In this document: positions 26,687-39,300 of the stretch, piece by piece
Position numbering within the stretch: position 1 is the first letter of the stretch
Layout: the number at the start of each line of letters is the position of its first letter
Source of the DNA: Auanema rhodensis
Taxonomy: Eukaryota; Nematoda; Chromadorea; Rhabditida; Rhabditidae
Direction of reading: 5' to 3'
NCBI GenBank assembly: GCA_964057225.1
Contig: OZ059899.1
Location: 8,370,001 to 8,434,000, forward strand
DNA length: 64,000 nucleotides
The notes under the pieces: model-generated
The model's database searches: none
What the model was told of the DNA's origin: nothing
Seen by the model: only the letters and a program-made list of their open reading frames with translations
Made by a program: the position numbers and the translations under genes

Positions 26687-29600
26687 ATGTTCTCCCTCAT
26701 ATATCGAGAAGAAAATACGATTCCTTTAAAAAACTTTCAAACTGAAATTCGAGGTCTTTTGGATGTGAAACATCTCATAGCGGATGCTGTCATCCATACG
26801 AAGGTAGAAGAAACTGATCTTCAATCAATAATAAGACAGTAACTTAAAATGTAATTTCAAAAGCTTAAATCTGAAACTTTGAGCTTGCTGGAAGATATTA
26901 ACGAACTTAGATCATTTGAAAACATAACCATTTCTGGTGCTCAAGAGCTGCTTTTTTCTTCAAACAATGAACGTCAGTTAATTTTAAACTCAGAGTTTTG
27001 TTTTTATATTTATATATTTAGAAAAATTGAAAAAAATTATTCAAGGATACGAAAAAGATAACTTTCACGATATTGTTCCTACTTGGTTCACAACTTTGTA
27101 ACATCATTAACATATTTTTTCAAAAAATTAATAAAATTTTATTCAAGCTGCCAATTAGAGGGATTAAAGCATCGTCAAGTTGGTATAGCTTTTTTGAAGG
27201 AGCCAACAAATTTTGGCCTTAATTTGGAAGAAATTTCCGTCATCATTCTAGTATTATCTCCACCTAACCAGGTTTTTTTACTTTTATTTATTTTTTATTT
27301 CATTCTGTTACATTTCTATAGAAAGAAACAAAGACAGCTTATGAAACTTGTAGAACGTTTGCTACGATTATTCGTGATGATAAACTTCGACTCGAATGCT
27401 CATCAACACACGATGTTATTAAAATCAAAGTAAATTTTTTTATTTGTTTATCTATATTAATTGAAATTTTCAAATAAAGGAACGGTTCTTAGAAAAAGCT
27501 AATGATCTTCGTGTAGAGGAATATCAGAATTCATTAGAGTTAATCGAAGAGGAGAAACCATCGGTTAATTCATTTTCGTAGATGTAATTCAATGTTTTTT
27601 TTAGAAAGGGAGTTGTTATTTTCCTGGCAAAGGAATAATAAAAGATTTTCGAGGAAGACTAGAACATTATAAATCAGATTTTACAGATGGTTTGTTCAAT
27701 TTTATTACTTTATATTAACAAACTTGTTCAGGTTTTAAAGATGCACGTACAATTTCCAAAGTTATTTCAACAGCTATATTTCTTGTATTTACTATTCTAC
27801 CAACGTCGATAGCATATGGAATGCTTAATGATGAAAATACAAATGGAATGATAAGTATAATAAACTGAAAACGTATAAAACTAATCTTAAAATTTATTAC
27901 TAAGGTGTTCAAAAAGTAATACTTGGACAGTGGATTGGAGGTTTAGTTTTTGGAATATTGGGAGGCCAAGCACTGTTGATCATCACTACTACTGCGCCAT
28001 TAAGTATTTATATATCAGGTATCAATATATACTATAAATGATAATATATATATACTTTTTAAAATCAGTTATATATGAAATTGCTCTTCAAAATGGATAC
28101 GACTTCTTGACTTTCTACTGTTATATAGGAATTTGGGCACAAATCTTGCTTATTCTGTATGCCATATTTCAAATTGCAGATCTTATATCAATAATTAAAA
28201 GGTTTTTTTCAAAACTTAAATCTTTTTGAACTTTTTATATTATGATAGATCTACTGAAGAAACTTTTGGATTATTTATTGCGGGTGCACTTACATATAAG
28301 GCTTTTAAAGCAGTTATAACAAGTATAAAATCAGGAAATATTATACTAATATCAAATAAAATTCTATATTTCAGATCATATTAACAGCTATTCAGGATGT
28401 TTAATAAGCAATAATACAAATATTAGCGATGATTTTGGTATAATTATGATTGAAACATGCATACATAATGAAAATAATCATATATTTTAAGATTGTAACC
28501 CATCATCCAGCTTATTATTCATTATTCTTGTATTTGGAACATTATGGCTTAGTTTAACATTTTCATCAATTCGTAAAAGTATTTTTCTTAATAAGTACAT
28601 GATTACTTGAACTAATTTTTTATTTTAAAAATGAATTCAGGATAGTACGAGAGGTTATATCTGATTATGCATTACCATTAGGTGTATGCATCATGGCTGT
28701 AATTGGAAACTTAATGTTTTATAACGTTGAAAGTAAGATTATATTCATATTTTTGGATGAAAATATATTTTTAAAATTTCAGCAACAACTTTTCCATACT
28801 ATTCGGATATGAATGATTTTCAGTTGGTTAATTTTAATGGAATTCCTAAAGAAGCTATTTTAACATCATTCTTACTTTCAATTCCGTTATCACTGCTCTT
28901 TCTCATAGATCAAGTTCTTGTTACAAAAACAGTTGATAACAAACAGCATAAGTTTGTTAATTATATTATTTCAATCTAAATTCATAAACTTAGATTGAAG
29001 AAAGGATCGGCATATCACTGGGATCTTGTTATTACAGCAATTTTAAATATTATTTTATCTCTGCTCGGATTACCATGGATGCATGCAGCTTTACCTTCAG
29101 CATTTCTTCATTTAAAGGTTTATATTGTTATTTGATATAACTATATACATATCTTAACATATGTTTATATAAAAGGACTTTTTAGGCTTTATCCGATGTA
29201 GAGGATCGGCATCATAATGGATATATTCAGGAAATGTACGTTTTTTATATTCTGAATAATTTTATTTAAAAATTAATTAAGAATTGTTAATGTACGTGAA
29301 ACACGATTGGCTGTTCTCTTAGCTCATATACTGATGATACCTATCTATTTCTGGCTTGTTCCATTCATCTCTCTTTATATTCCTACAGCTTTATTCCATG
29401 GTGGATTTGACATTTCTTTCAAATTATTACAATGATGTATTTAAGGTTTATTCTTATTTATGGCTATGAGTTCTTTAACTGGTAATGAATTTTGGGAACG
29501 AATTCTCTTGGTTATTACTGATCAAGTTCATTTTCATTTTATTTCAATTATTAACATATTATTGTTTCAGAGATCATATCCTCCGACTCATTACATTAGA

Positions 29601-29848
29601 TTAATTCCACAAAAAATAATTCACATATTCACTATTGTTGAATTGATTCAGTTAATAATATTATTTGTTGTTGGATTCTATCCTGTACCTTATGTGGAAA
29701 TGGCTTTTCCAATAGTTATCGTCTCATTCATTCCCATACGGTAGTATTTCTTATAATTAATTTTACAATTTTATATAATTTTAGTTTATTCATATTACCA
29801 TTATTCTTCCGTCGTTCATATTTGGATGTTCTTGATGGTAAACACTAA
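26687..29848 (+). CDS. SLC4-family bicarbonate/anion transporter (5' end may be incomplete)
   Basis: Twenty-one exons give 726 residues from the ATG at 26687, all in phase. The first part is a band-3 type cytoplasmic domain: [13 protein letters not shown] near residue 23, then [16 protein letters not shown] and [30 protein letters not shown] marks the junction to the membrane domain, which holds about 12-14 hydrophobic segments with family blocks: [71 protein letters not shown], a [20 protein letters not shown] block and [12 protein letters not shown]. These proteins exchange or cotransport bicarbonate across the plasma membrane; anion exchange versus Na-bicarbonate cotransport cannot be decided here. 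The conserved WxETARW segment is not found, so upstream exons are likely, and the ATG used here follows a cag acceptor by 3 nt. C. elegans homologues are the abts genes. Convergent with the mucin gene, 235 bp between stop codons. Confidence 0.92.
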
Positions 29849-30083
29849 TGATTGTTGTGAAAGAACTATTTGAATCAATATTAATATTTTTAGTAGTTTA
29901 GTATTATTCTTAAATATGTTGCAGCCTTTAAAAATATATTTTCTATATTATTCGAGAATGAACTCGATTCATTATTCATAGTGATGGTTTAGATGATTAT
30001 TTGATATCAGATAACATTATTGTTTTAAAAAATGGACAAAACACGAAATATTCTGCTTGTAATTTATTTGCCAATAAACCATA
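29849..30083. other. Shared 3' intergenic region of SLC4 and mucin genes
   Basis: AT-rich spacer of 235 bp between two convergent stop codons. It holds the polyadenylation signal of the minus-strand gene at 30063-30068. Confidence 0.6.
30063..30068 (-). terminator. AATAAA polyadenylation signal of the mucin/TSP1 gene
   Basis: Read on the minus strand, aataaa begins 16 nt after the stop codon of the mucin/TSP1 gene. Confidence 0.65.
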
Positions 30084-33000
30084 TTAGACACAAACAATTT
30101 TACCACTAACAATCTTTCTGGTATATCCTGGGCAGCATGGTGGTCGAGGTGCCATACATACTGCTTGGGCACATGGACGATCCTCGAAGAATGGTCCGCT
30201 ACAAAATATTTAAAAACATTTAAAAATGAATAGACAATATATTGGTACCTGCACTGACATCCGGAAGGCCAGCAATATCTGAAGGAAGTGATTTTCCCAC
30301 ACATTCCACATGTATCATTGCAATATGCAGCAGCTTGCGGCATCCAATCAGTCCATTTTCCTGGACAAGTCATTGGCTGAATAGACAAACAGAGATATAT
30401 AATATGATCTAGATGACTTGAGCTTACTTTTTCATTTTGACAAAATTCTGTGCCGTCATATGCTACAGCTAAGAATTTTCCTGCACAGCATTTTGATCCA
30501 GATGAGCACACAGGCTGTCCACATGATCTTGTTTCAAGAACATTTCCGCTGAAATTTAATAACAATAGTTGTGAATCATAAGAGAAGATACGTACACACA
30601 AGGGCAGCCGTAAGGAGCAGAAGCACATGTTCTATTGCGAGTTTGTGTACCACACAATCCACAGCTTCCACTACATGCAGTCCAATCCTTCCATTCATTC
30701 CATAATCCAGTTTTTTCTTAAACAGCAGTTTGATAAAAATGGAATTTTCTGATACTATAAGTATACCAGGATCGCAACATGTTGTTTGCTCAGGATTGAA
30801 AGCAGGATCAGCTGGTACTGGTCCGCATATGATTTGCTTAGTAGCAGGATCAATTCTCTTAGTGTAAGGAGCGCAACAAGGAGGCTTTGGATACATACAA
30901 GTTTGTGTTCCACACACACTTGTTTTCGTATTATCTCCACTAAATTAAAATATATGAATGAAAGTCTTATTTTTAAACATGACGTACGAGCATGAGCATC
31001 CATATCTCATTGACAAACATTTTCTTTCCCTTTTCATTGTTCCACATGAACCACATGTATCAGTGCACGGTATAACAGTATACCATTCACCCCATATTCC
31101 TGCTGTAGGGCAACATTCAACTCCGCAAGTATTCAGATAAGGGACTTCGTTTGGTTGTATAGCCTGATTGCATTATTTGTTTCATTGAAAATTAGAAAAC
31201 AGATCATGATACCACAGGTCCACAGACATGCTTTCCATTGATGGCTGTTGATTCGTATCCTGGACAACATTGTAAACGTGGGAAGTAGCACAAACCAATA
31301 TTACATTGACTAATTTCTATTGAATGACCTCTGAAACATATTTTATATATTTGAAAAAGTTACAATACAAAATATTTCATATGAATGCAAGCACTTACTG
31401 GCATGGGCATCCATCGTCTTCAGATATACATATTCTGGTTTTTGTCATATTACCACATGATCCACAATAATCTGTACATTGATTAGGTGTTAATGTCCAT
31501 TCACTCCATACTCCAGTTTCAGCGCAGCAAGTAGCATTACAGTATGGATCGTATTGCCTTATAGGTGTTGTATAGTTTGGCTGAAAACGATGAAACGTGA
31601 AATTTATTAGATTTGACGTGCCCTACTAATGGTCCACAACTATGCTTTTCGTTAATAACCATGGATTCATATGGTGAACAGCATACATCTCGTGGGAAAT
31701 AGCAAACTCCTGGATTACAAACAACCTTTCTTGTATCGTTCCCACTGAAAAACATTAAAAATTGCTTATTATCGACAGATGAATCCAGCATACTTGCAAT
31801 CGCAACCATATATGTCCGTTAAGCATAAACGTTTTTGAGTGAAGGTACCGCAACTTCCGCAGGTGTCAGAACACGTATCAACATCATACCATTCTGACCA
31901 ATATCCTCCAGGCTTGGGGCAGCAGTCAGTCCAACAAAGATCAGAAGGATCTGGTTGAACAATATCCTAAATTTAAAAGTTTCTATTGTTGTATAGGGGT
32001 TTTTACGTACAGAAGAAGCACACACTAGAGCTCCGTTCATTATTATTGGATCTTTTCCATTACAACAAGGTGTTGTTGAATTGCATGCAATAGGAGCACA
32101 ATCACCAGACTTTGTTGATTCACCACTAAATTTTTCATTTCCAGATATAATCTAATATTAATATCAAACTCACGCGCATTCACATCCCCAGTCTTTTGAA
32201 ATACAGAAGCGAGTTCTTGTGGTATCACCACATCGTCCACATGTTGCGGTACATGCATCTCCATTTGACCATTCTGACCATATACCTCCCATAACACAAC
32301 ATTCTCCAGTTTCGGGACATGTTTCCATTACTTCTTCTATGTGGTTATCAATCTATAAGTATTATTTGGAAAATGATATTTTATGAAATATATTGGCACC
32401 AAAGGTCCACAGAATGTTACACCTCCAGGTAATATAGTCATCTTACTGAATCCAGAACAACAAATTGTACCGTTACAAGGTGAAGTATTACAAACTTCGG
32501 TTTTTATATCGGAGCCACTGAAAAACATCGTTTTGTGTTTGTACTCTAGTAAAGATATACATGCAGTAACATCCATTGCTTCGATCGCAAGTCCTTGTCA
32601 GAACACGATAATCGCATGAGCCGCAAGTTGCATTATTACAGGATACTGTTTCCTAAAACAACAATTGGAAGCTGTAACAAAAAATGATACTGACTGTCCA
32701 TTCACTCCAACTGGCTAGAACACGACAACTCTTGGCTTCCGTATCTTCTCCTTCATCACAAGAACAACCAAATTTATCTGAGAAACAAGTTCGGTTTCTC
32801 GTGGCAGTTCCACACTGTAAAAGTTGATAGAGTTTTGAGGAGTGAAAATAAAAAATATTAAACCATGCCACACTGTCCATTTTCACATGAACTCCATTCA
32901 CCCCAAAGAGACCAGAAACCACCTGGTGGACAACATGTTGTATCGGAAGGCTCCTCCACTTCTTTTGGCTGTAAAAACAATTAACATACGCCAACAATTT

Positions 33001-33310
33001 AAACAAACCTGTGGTCCACAGATAAAATCACCCTGATCAAAAACAAGCTTAAAACCAGGACAACAATCATCTCGCGGATAGTCGCAAACGTTCAAATTAC
33101 AATTTCTAACAACTACGTCAGTTCCACTGAAAATGAAAACAATATTTTTTTGGAACCAGGTTTGCAACCTACTTGCATGAACATCCAGACTCTTCGGAAA
33201 CACATCTTCTTCTCAACGTCTGTTGAGCACACGAGCCACATGGAGAAGAACATTCTCCTTCAGCCAGCCATTCAGACCACAATCCGTTTTTAGGACAACA
33301 ATTGGGCCGT
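30084..33310 (-). repeat. About nine tandem TSP1-like protein repeats encoded by modular exons
   Basis: Each unit of about 80-95 residues reads roughly W-S-x-W, C-x-x-T-C-G-x-C-G, a basic R-x-C, G-C-x-C, a short C-x-x-x-C segment, CC-P-G-Y and C-G-P. Units open near 33300, 32950, 32700, 32300, 31950, 31550, 31130, 30750 and 30400. In most units one intron splits the sequence after GCxC in phase 2, and the next unit starts after CGP with a phase 0 intron. Examples are 33173/33126 (phase 2) and 33009/32968 (phase 0). The second unit (exons 32968-32864 and 32814-32695) lacks the CCPGY-CGP half and runs straight into the third (exon 32652-32561). The last unit ends the protein. Confidence 0.88.
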
Positions 33311-36300
33311 GATGAAGTCGTTGGAATTTCTGTAATCGAATTCGTGAACGAGTCAGTTGCTGTTGTAGATGGTGTAGTCGTTGATGTTGTCGTTGTCGTC
33401 GTAGATGGAGTCGTGCTCGTAGTTGTAGATGGAGTTGTCGTTGACGTCGTAGATGTTGTTGTAGATGGAGTCGTCGTTGATGTTGTAGATGTTGTTGTAG
33501 ATGGAGTCGTGCTCGTTGTTGTAGATGGTGTCGTCGTTGACGTCGTAGATGTTGTTGTAGATGGAGTCGTGCTCGTTGTTGTAGATGGTGTCGTCGTTGA
33601 CGTTGTAGATGTTGTTGTAGATGGAGTCGTCGTTGACGTTGTAGATGTCGTCGTAGATGGAGTCGTGCTCGTTGTTGTAGATGGAGTCGTGCTCGTTGTT
33701 GTAGATGGAGTCGTGCTCGTTGTTGTAGATGGTGTCGTCGTTGACGTTGTAGATGTTGTTGTAGATGGTGTCGTCGTTGACGTTGTAGATGTTGTCGTAG
33801 ATGGAGTCGTGCTCGTTGTTGTAGATGGAGTCGTCGTTGAAGTTGTAGATGTCGTCGTAGATGGAGTCGTGCTCGTTGTTGTAGATGGAGTCGTCGTTGA
33901 CGTTGTAGATGTTGTTGTGGATGGTGTCGTCGTTGACGTTGTAGATGTTGTTGTAGATGGAGTTGTGCTCGTTGTTGTAGATGGAGTCGTCGTTGACGTT
34001 GTAGATGTTGTCGTAGATGGAGTCGTGCTCGTTGTTGTAGATGGAGTCGTGCTCGTTGTTGTAGATGGAGTCGTCGTTGACGTTGTAGATGTTGTTGTGG
34101 ATGGTGTCGTCGTTGACGTTGTAGATGTTGTTGTAGATGGAGTTGTGCTCGTTGTTGTAGATGGAGTCGTCGTTGACGTTGTAGATGTTGTCGTAGATGG
34201 AGTCGTGCTCGTTGTTGTAGATGGAGTCGTGCTCGTTGTTGTAGATGGTGTCGTCGTTGACGTTGTAGATGTTGTCGTAGATGGAGTCGTGCTCGTTGTT
34301 GTAGATGGAGTCGTCGTTGACGTTGTAGATGTCGTCGTAGATGGAGTCGTGCTCGTTGTTGTAGATGGAGTCGTCGTTGACGTTGTAGACGTTGTTGTGG
34401 ATGGTGTCGTCGTTGACGTTGTAGATGTCGTCGTAGATGGAGTCGTGCTCGTTGTTGTAGATGGAGTCGTGCTCGTTGTTGTAGATGGAGTCGTGCTCGT
34501 TGTTGTAGATGGTGTCGTCGTTGACGTTGTAGATGTTGTTGTAGATGGTGTCGTCGTTGACGTTGTAGATGTTGTCGTAGATGGAGTCGTGCTCGTTGTT
34601 GTAGATGGAGTTGTCGTTGACGTTGTAGATGTTGTTGTGGATGGAGTCGTGCTCGTTGTTGTAGATGGTGTCGTCGTTGACGTCGTAGATGTTGTTGTAG
34701 ATGGAGTCGTGCTCGTTGTTGTAGATGGTGTCATCGTTGACGTTGTAGATGTTGTTGTAGATGGAGTCGTCGTTGACGTTGTAGATGTCGTCGTAGATGG
34801 AGTCGTGCTCGTTGTTGTAGATGGAGTCGTCGTTGACGTTGTAGATGTTGTTGTAGATGGAGTCGTCGTTGACGTTGTAGATGTCGTCGTAGATGGAGTC
34901 GTGCTCGTTGTTGTAGATGGAGTCGTGCTCGTTGTTGTAGATGGAGTCGTGCTCGTTGTTGTAGATGGTGTCGTCGTTGACGTTGTAGATGTTGTTGTAG
35001 ATGGTGTCGTCGTTGACGTTGTAGATGTTGTCGTAGATGGAGTCGTGCTCGTTGTTGTAGATGGAGTTGTCGTTGACGTTGTAGATGTTGTTGTGGATGG
35101 AGTCGTGCTCGTAGTTGTAGATGGAGTTGTCGTTGACGTCGTAGATGTTGTTGTAGATGGAGTCGTCGTAGATGTTGTTGTAGATGGAGTCGTCGTTGAT
35201 GTTGTAGATGTTGTTGTAGATGGAGTCGTGCTCGTTGTTGTAGATGGTGTCGTCGTTGACGTCGTAGATGTTGTTGTAGATGGAGTCGTGCTCGTTGTTG
35301 TAGATGGTGTCGTCGTTGACGTTGTAGATGTTGTTGTAGATGGAGTCGTCGTTGACGTTGTAGATGTCGTCGTAGATGGAGTCGTGCTCGTTGTTGTAGA
35401 TGGAGTCGTGCTCGTTGTTGTAGATGGAGTCGTGCTCGTTGTTGTAGATGGTGTCGTCGTTGACGTTGTAGATGTTGTTGTAGATGGTGTCGTCGTTGAC
35501 GTTGTAGATGTTGTCGTAGATGGAGTCGTGCTCGTTGTTGTAGATGGAGTTGTCGTTGACGTTGTAGATGTTGTTGTAGATGTTGTTGTGGATGGAGTCG
35601 TGCTCGTTGTTGTAGATGGAGTCGTGCTCGTTGTTGTAGATGGTGTCGTCGTTGACGTTGTAGATGTTGTTGTAGATGGTGTCGTCGTTGACGTTGTAGA
35701 TGTTGTTGTAGATGGAGTCGTCGTTGACGTTGTAGATGTTGTTGTAGATGGAGTTGACGTTGTAGATGTTGTTGTGGATGGTGTCGTCGTTGACGTTGTA
35801 GATGGTGTCGTCGTTGACGATGTAGATGTTGTTGTAGATGGTGTCGTCGTTGACGTTGTAGATGTTGTCGTAGATGGAGTCGTGCTCGTTGTTGTAGATG
35901 GAGTCGTCGTTGACGTTGTAGATGTTGTTGTGGATGGTGTCGTCGTTGACGTTGTAGATGTTGTTGTAGATGGAGTCGTGCTCGTTGTTGTAGATGGTGT
36001 CGTCGTTGACGTTGTAGATGTTGTTGTAGATGGAGTCGTCGTTGACGTTGTAGATGTTGTTGTAGATGGAGTCGTCGTTGACGTTGTAGATGTCGTCGTA
36101 GATGAAGTCGTGCTCGTTGTTGTAGATGGAGTCGTGCTCGTTGTTGTAGATGGAGTCGTGCTCGTTGTTGTAGATGGTGTCGTCGTTGACGTTGTAGATG
36201 TTGTTGTAGATGGTGTCGTCGTTGACGTTGTAGATGTTGTCGTAGATGGAGTCGTGCTCGTTGTTGTAGATGGAGTTGTCGTTGACGTTGTAGATGTTGT

Positions 36301-39300
36301 TGTGGATGGTGTCGTCGTTGACGTTGTAGATGTTGTTGTAGATGGAGTTGTGCTCGTTGTTGTAGATGGAGTCGTCGTTGACGTTGTAGATGTCGTCGTA
36401 GATGGAGTCGTGCTCGTTGTTGTAGATGGAGTCGTGCTCGTTGTTGTAGATGGTGTCGTCGTTGACGTTGTAGATGTTGTTGTAGATGGAGTCGTCGTTG
36501 ACGTTGTAGATGTTGTTGTAGATGGTGTCGTCGTTGACGTTGTAGATGTTGTTGTAGATGGAGTCGTGCTAGTTGTTGTAGATGGAGTCGTGCTCGTTGT
36601 TGTAGATGGAGTCGTCGTTGACGTTGTAGATGTTGTTGTGGATGGTGTCGTCGTTGACGTTGTAGATGTTGTTGTAGATGGAGTCGTCGTTGACGTTGTA
36701 GATGTCGTCGTAGATGGAGTCGTGCTCGTTGTTGTAGATGGAGTCGTGCTCGTTGTTGTAGATGGAGTCGTGCTCGTTGTTGTAGATGGTGTCGTCGTTG
36801 ACGTTGTAGATGTTGTTGTAGATGGTGTCGTCGTTGACGTTGTAGATGTTGTCGTAGATGGAGTCGTGCTCGTTGTTGTAGATGGAGTTGTCGTTGACGT
36901 TGTAGATGTTGTTGTGGATGGAGTCGTGCTCGTTGTTGTAGATGGTGTCGTCGTTGACGTTGTAGATGTTGTTGTAGATGGAGTCGTCGTTGACGTTGTA
37001 GATGTCGTCGTAGATGGAGTCGTGCTCGTTGTTGTAGATGGAGTCGTCGTTGACGTTGTAGATGTTGTTGTAGATGGAGTCGTCGTTGACGTTGTAGATG
37101 TCGTCGTAGATGGAGTCGTGCTCGTTGTTGTAGATGGAGTCGTGCTCGTTGTTGTAGATGGAGTCGTGCTCGTTGTTGTAGATGGTGTCGTCGTTGACGT
37201 TGTAGATGTTGTTGTAGATGGAGTCGTCGTTGACGTTGTAGATGTTGTTGTAGATGGTGTCGTCGTTGACGTTGTAGATGTTGTTGTAGATGGAGTCGTC
37301 GTTGACGTTGTAGATGTTGTTGTAGATGGAGTTGACGTTGTAGATGTTGTTGTGGATGGTGTCGTCGTTGACGTTGTAGATGGTGTCGTCGTTGACGATG
37401 TAGATGTTGTTGTAGATGGTGTCGTCGTTGACGTTGTAGATGTTGTCGTAGATGGAGTCGTGCTCGTTGTTGTAGATGGAGTCGTCGTTGACGTTGTAGA
37501 TGTTGTTGTGGATGGTGTCGTCGTTGACGTTGTAGATGTTGTTGTAGATGGAGTTGTGCTCGTTGTTGTAGATGGAGTCGTCGTTGACGTTGTAGATGTC
37601 GTCGTAGATGGAGTCGTGCTCGTTGTTGTAGATGGAGTCGTGCTCGTTGTTGTAGATGGAGTCGTCGTTGACGTTGTAGATGTTGTTGTAGATGGTGTCG
37701 TCGTTGACGTTGTAGATGTTGTTGTAGATGGAGTCGTCGTTGACGTTGTAGATGTTGTTGTAGATGGAGTCGTGCTCGTTGTTGTAGATGGTGTCGTCGT
37801 TGACGTTGTAGATGTTGTTGTAGATGGAGTCGTCGTTGACGTTGTAGATGTTGTTGTAGATGGAGTCGTGCTCGTTGTTGTTGATGGAGTCGTCGTTAAC
37901 GTTGTAGACGTTGTTGTGGATGGTGTCGTCGTTGACGTTGTAGATGTTGTTGTTGATGGAGTCGTGCTCGTTGTTGTAGATGGAGTCGTGCTCGTTGTTG
38001 TAGATGGAGTCGTGCTCGTTGTTGTAGATGGTGTCGTCGTTGACGTTGTAGATGTTGTTGTAGATGTTGTCGTAGATGGAGTCGTGCTCGTTGTTGTTGA
38101 TGGAGTCGTCGTTGACGATGTAGACGTTGTTGTAGATGGTGTCGTCGTTGACGTTGTAGATGTTGTCGTAGATGGAGTCGTGCTCGTTGTTGTAGATGGA
38201 GTCGTCGTTGACGTTGTAGATGTTGTTGTAGATGGAGTCGTGCTCGTTGTTGTAGATGGTGTCGTCGTTGACGTTGTAGATGTTGTTGTAGATGGTGTCG
38301 TCGTTGACGTTGTAGATGTTGTTGTTGATGGAGTCGTCGTTAACGTTGTAGACGTTGTTGTGGATGGTGTCGTCGTTGACGTTGTAGATGTTGTTGTTGA
38401 TGGAGTCGTGCTCGTTGTTGTAGATGGAGTCGTGCTCGTTGTTGTAGATGGAGTCGTGCTCGTTGTTGTAGATGGTGTCGTCGTTGACGTTGTAGATGTT
38501 GTTGTAGATGTTGTCGTAGATGGAGTCGTGCTCGTTGTTGTTGATGGAGTCGTCGTTGACGTTGTAGACGTTGTTGTAGATGGTGTCGTCGTTGACGTTG
38601 TAGATGTCGTCGTAGATGGAGTTGTGCTCGTTGTTGTAGATGGGGCCGTCGTTGACGTTGTAGATGTCGTCGTAGATGGAGTCGTGCTCGTTGTTGTAGA
38701 TGGAGTCGTGCTCGTTGTTGTAGATGGAGTCGTGCTCGTTGTTGTAGATCTAGTCGTGCTAGTTGTTGTAGATGGAGTCGTGCTCGTTGTTGTAGATGGT
38801 GTCGTCGTTGACGTTGTAGATGTTGTTGTGGATGGTGTCGTCGTTGACGTTGTAGATGTTGTTGTAGATGGAGTTGTGCTCGTTGTTGTAGATGGAGTCG
38901 TCGTTGACGTTGTAGATGTCGTCGTAGATGGAGTCGTGCTCGTTGTTGTAGATGGAGTCGTGCTCGTTGTTGTAGATGGAGTCGTGCTAGTTGTTGTAGA
39001 TGGAGTCGTGCTCGTTGTTGTAGATGGAGTCGTCGTTGACGTTGTAGATGTTGTTGTGGATGGTGTCGTCGTTGACGTTGTAGATGTTGTTGTAGATGGA
39101 GTTGTGCTCGTTGTTGTAGATGGAGTCGTCGTTGACGTTGTAGATGTCGTCGTAGATGGAGTCGTGCTCGTTGTTGTAGATGGAGTCGTGCTCGTTGTTG
39201 TAGATGGTGTCGTCGTTGACGTTGTAGATGTTGTTGTAGATGGAGTCGTCGTTGACGTTGTAGATGTTGTTGTAGATGGTGTCGTCGTTGACGTTGTAGA

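Noticed and set aside
30786-32619. Plus-strand frames across the TSP1-like exons
   Set aside because: Antisense shadows of Cys-rich coding exons without splice logic of their own.
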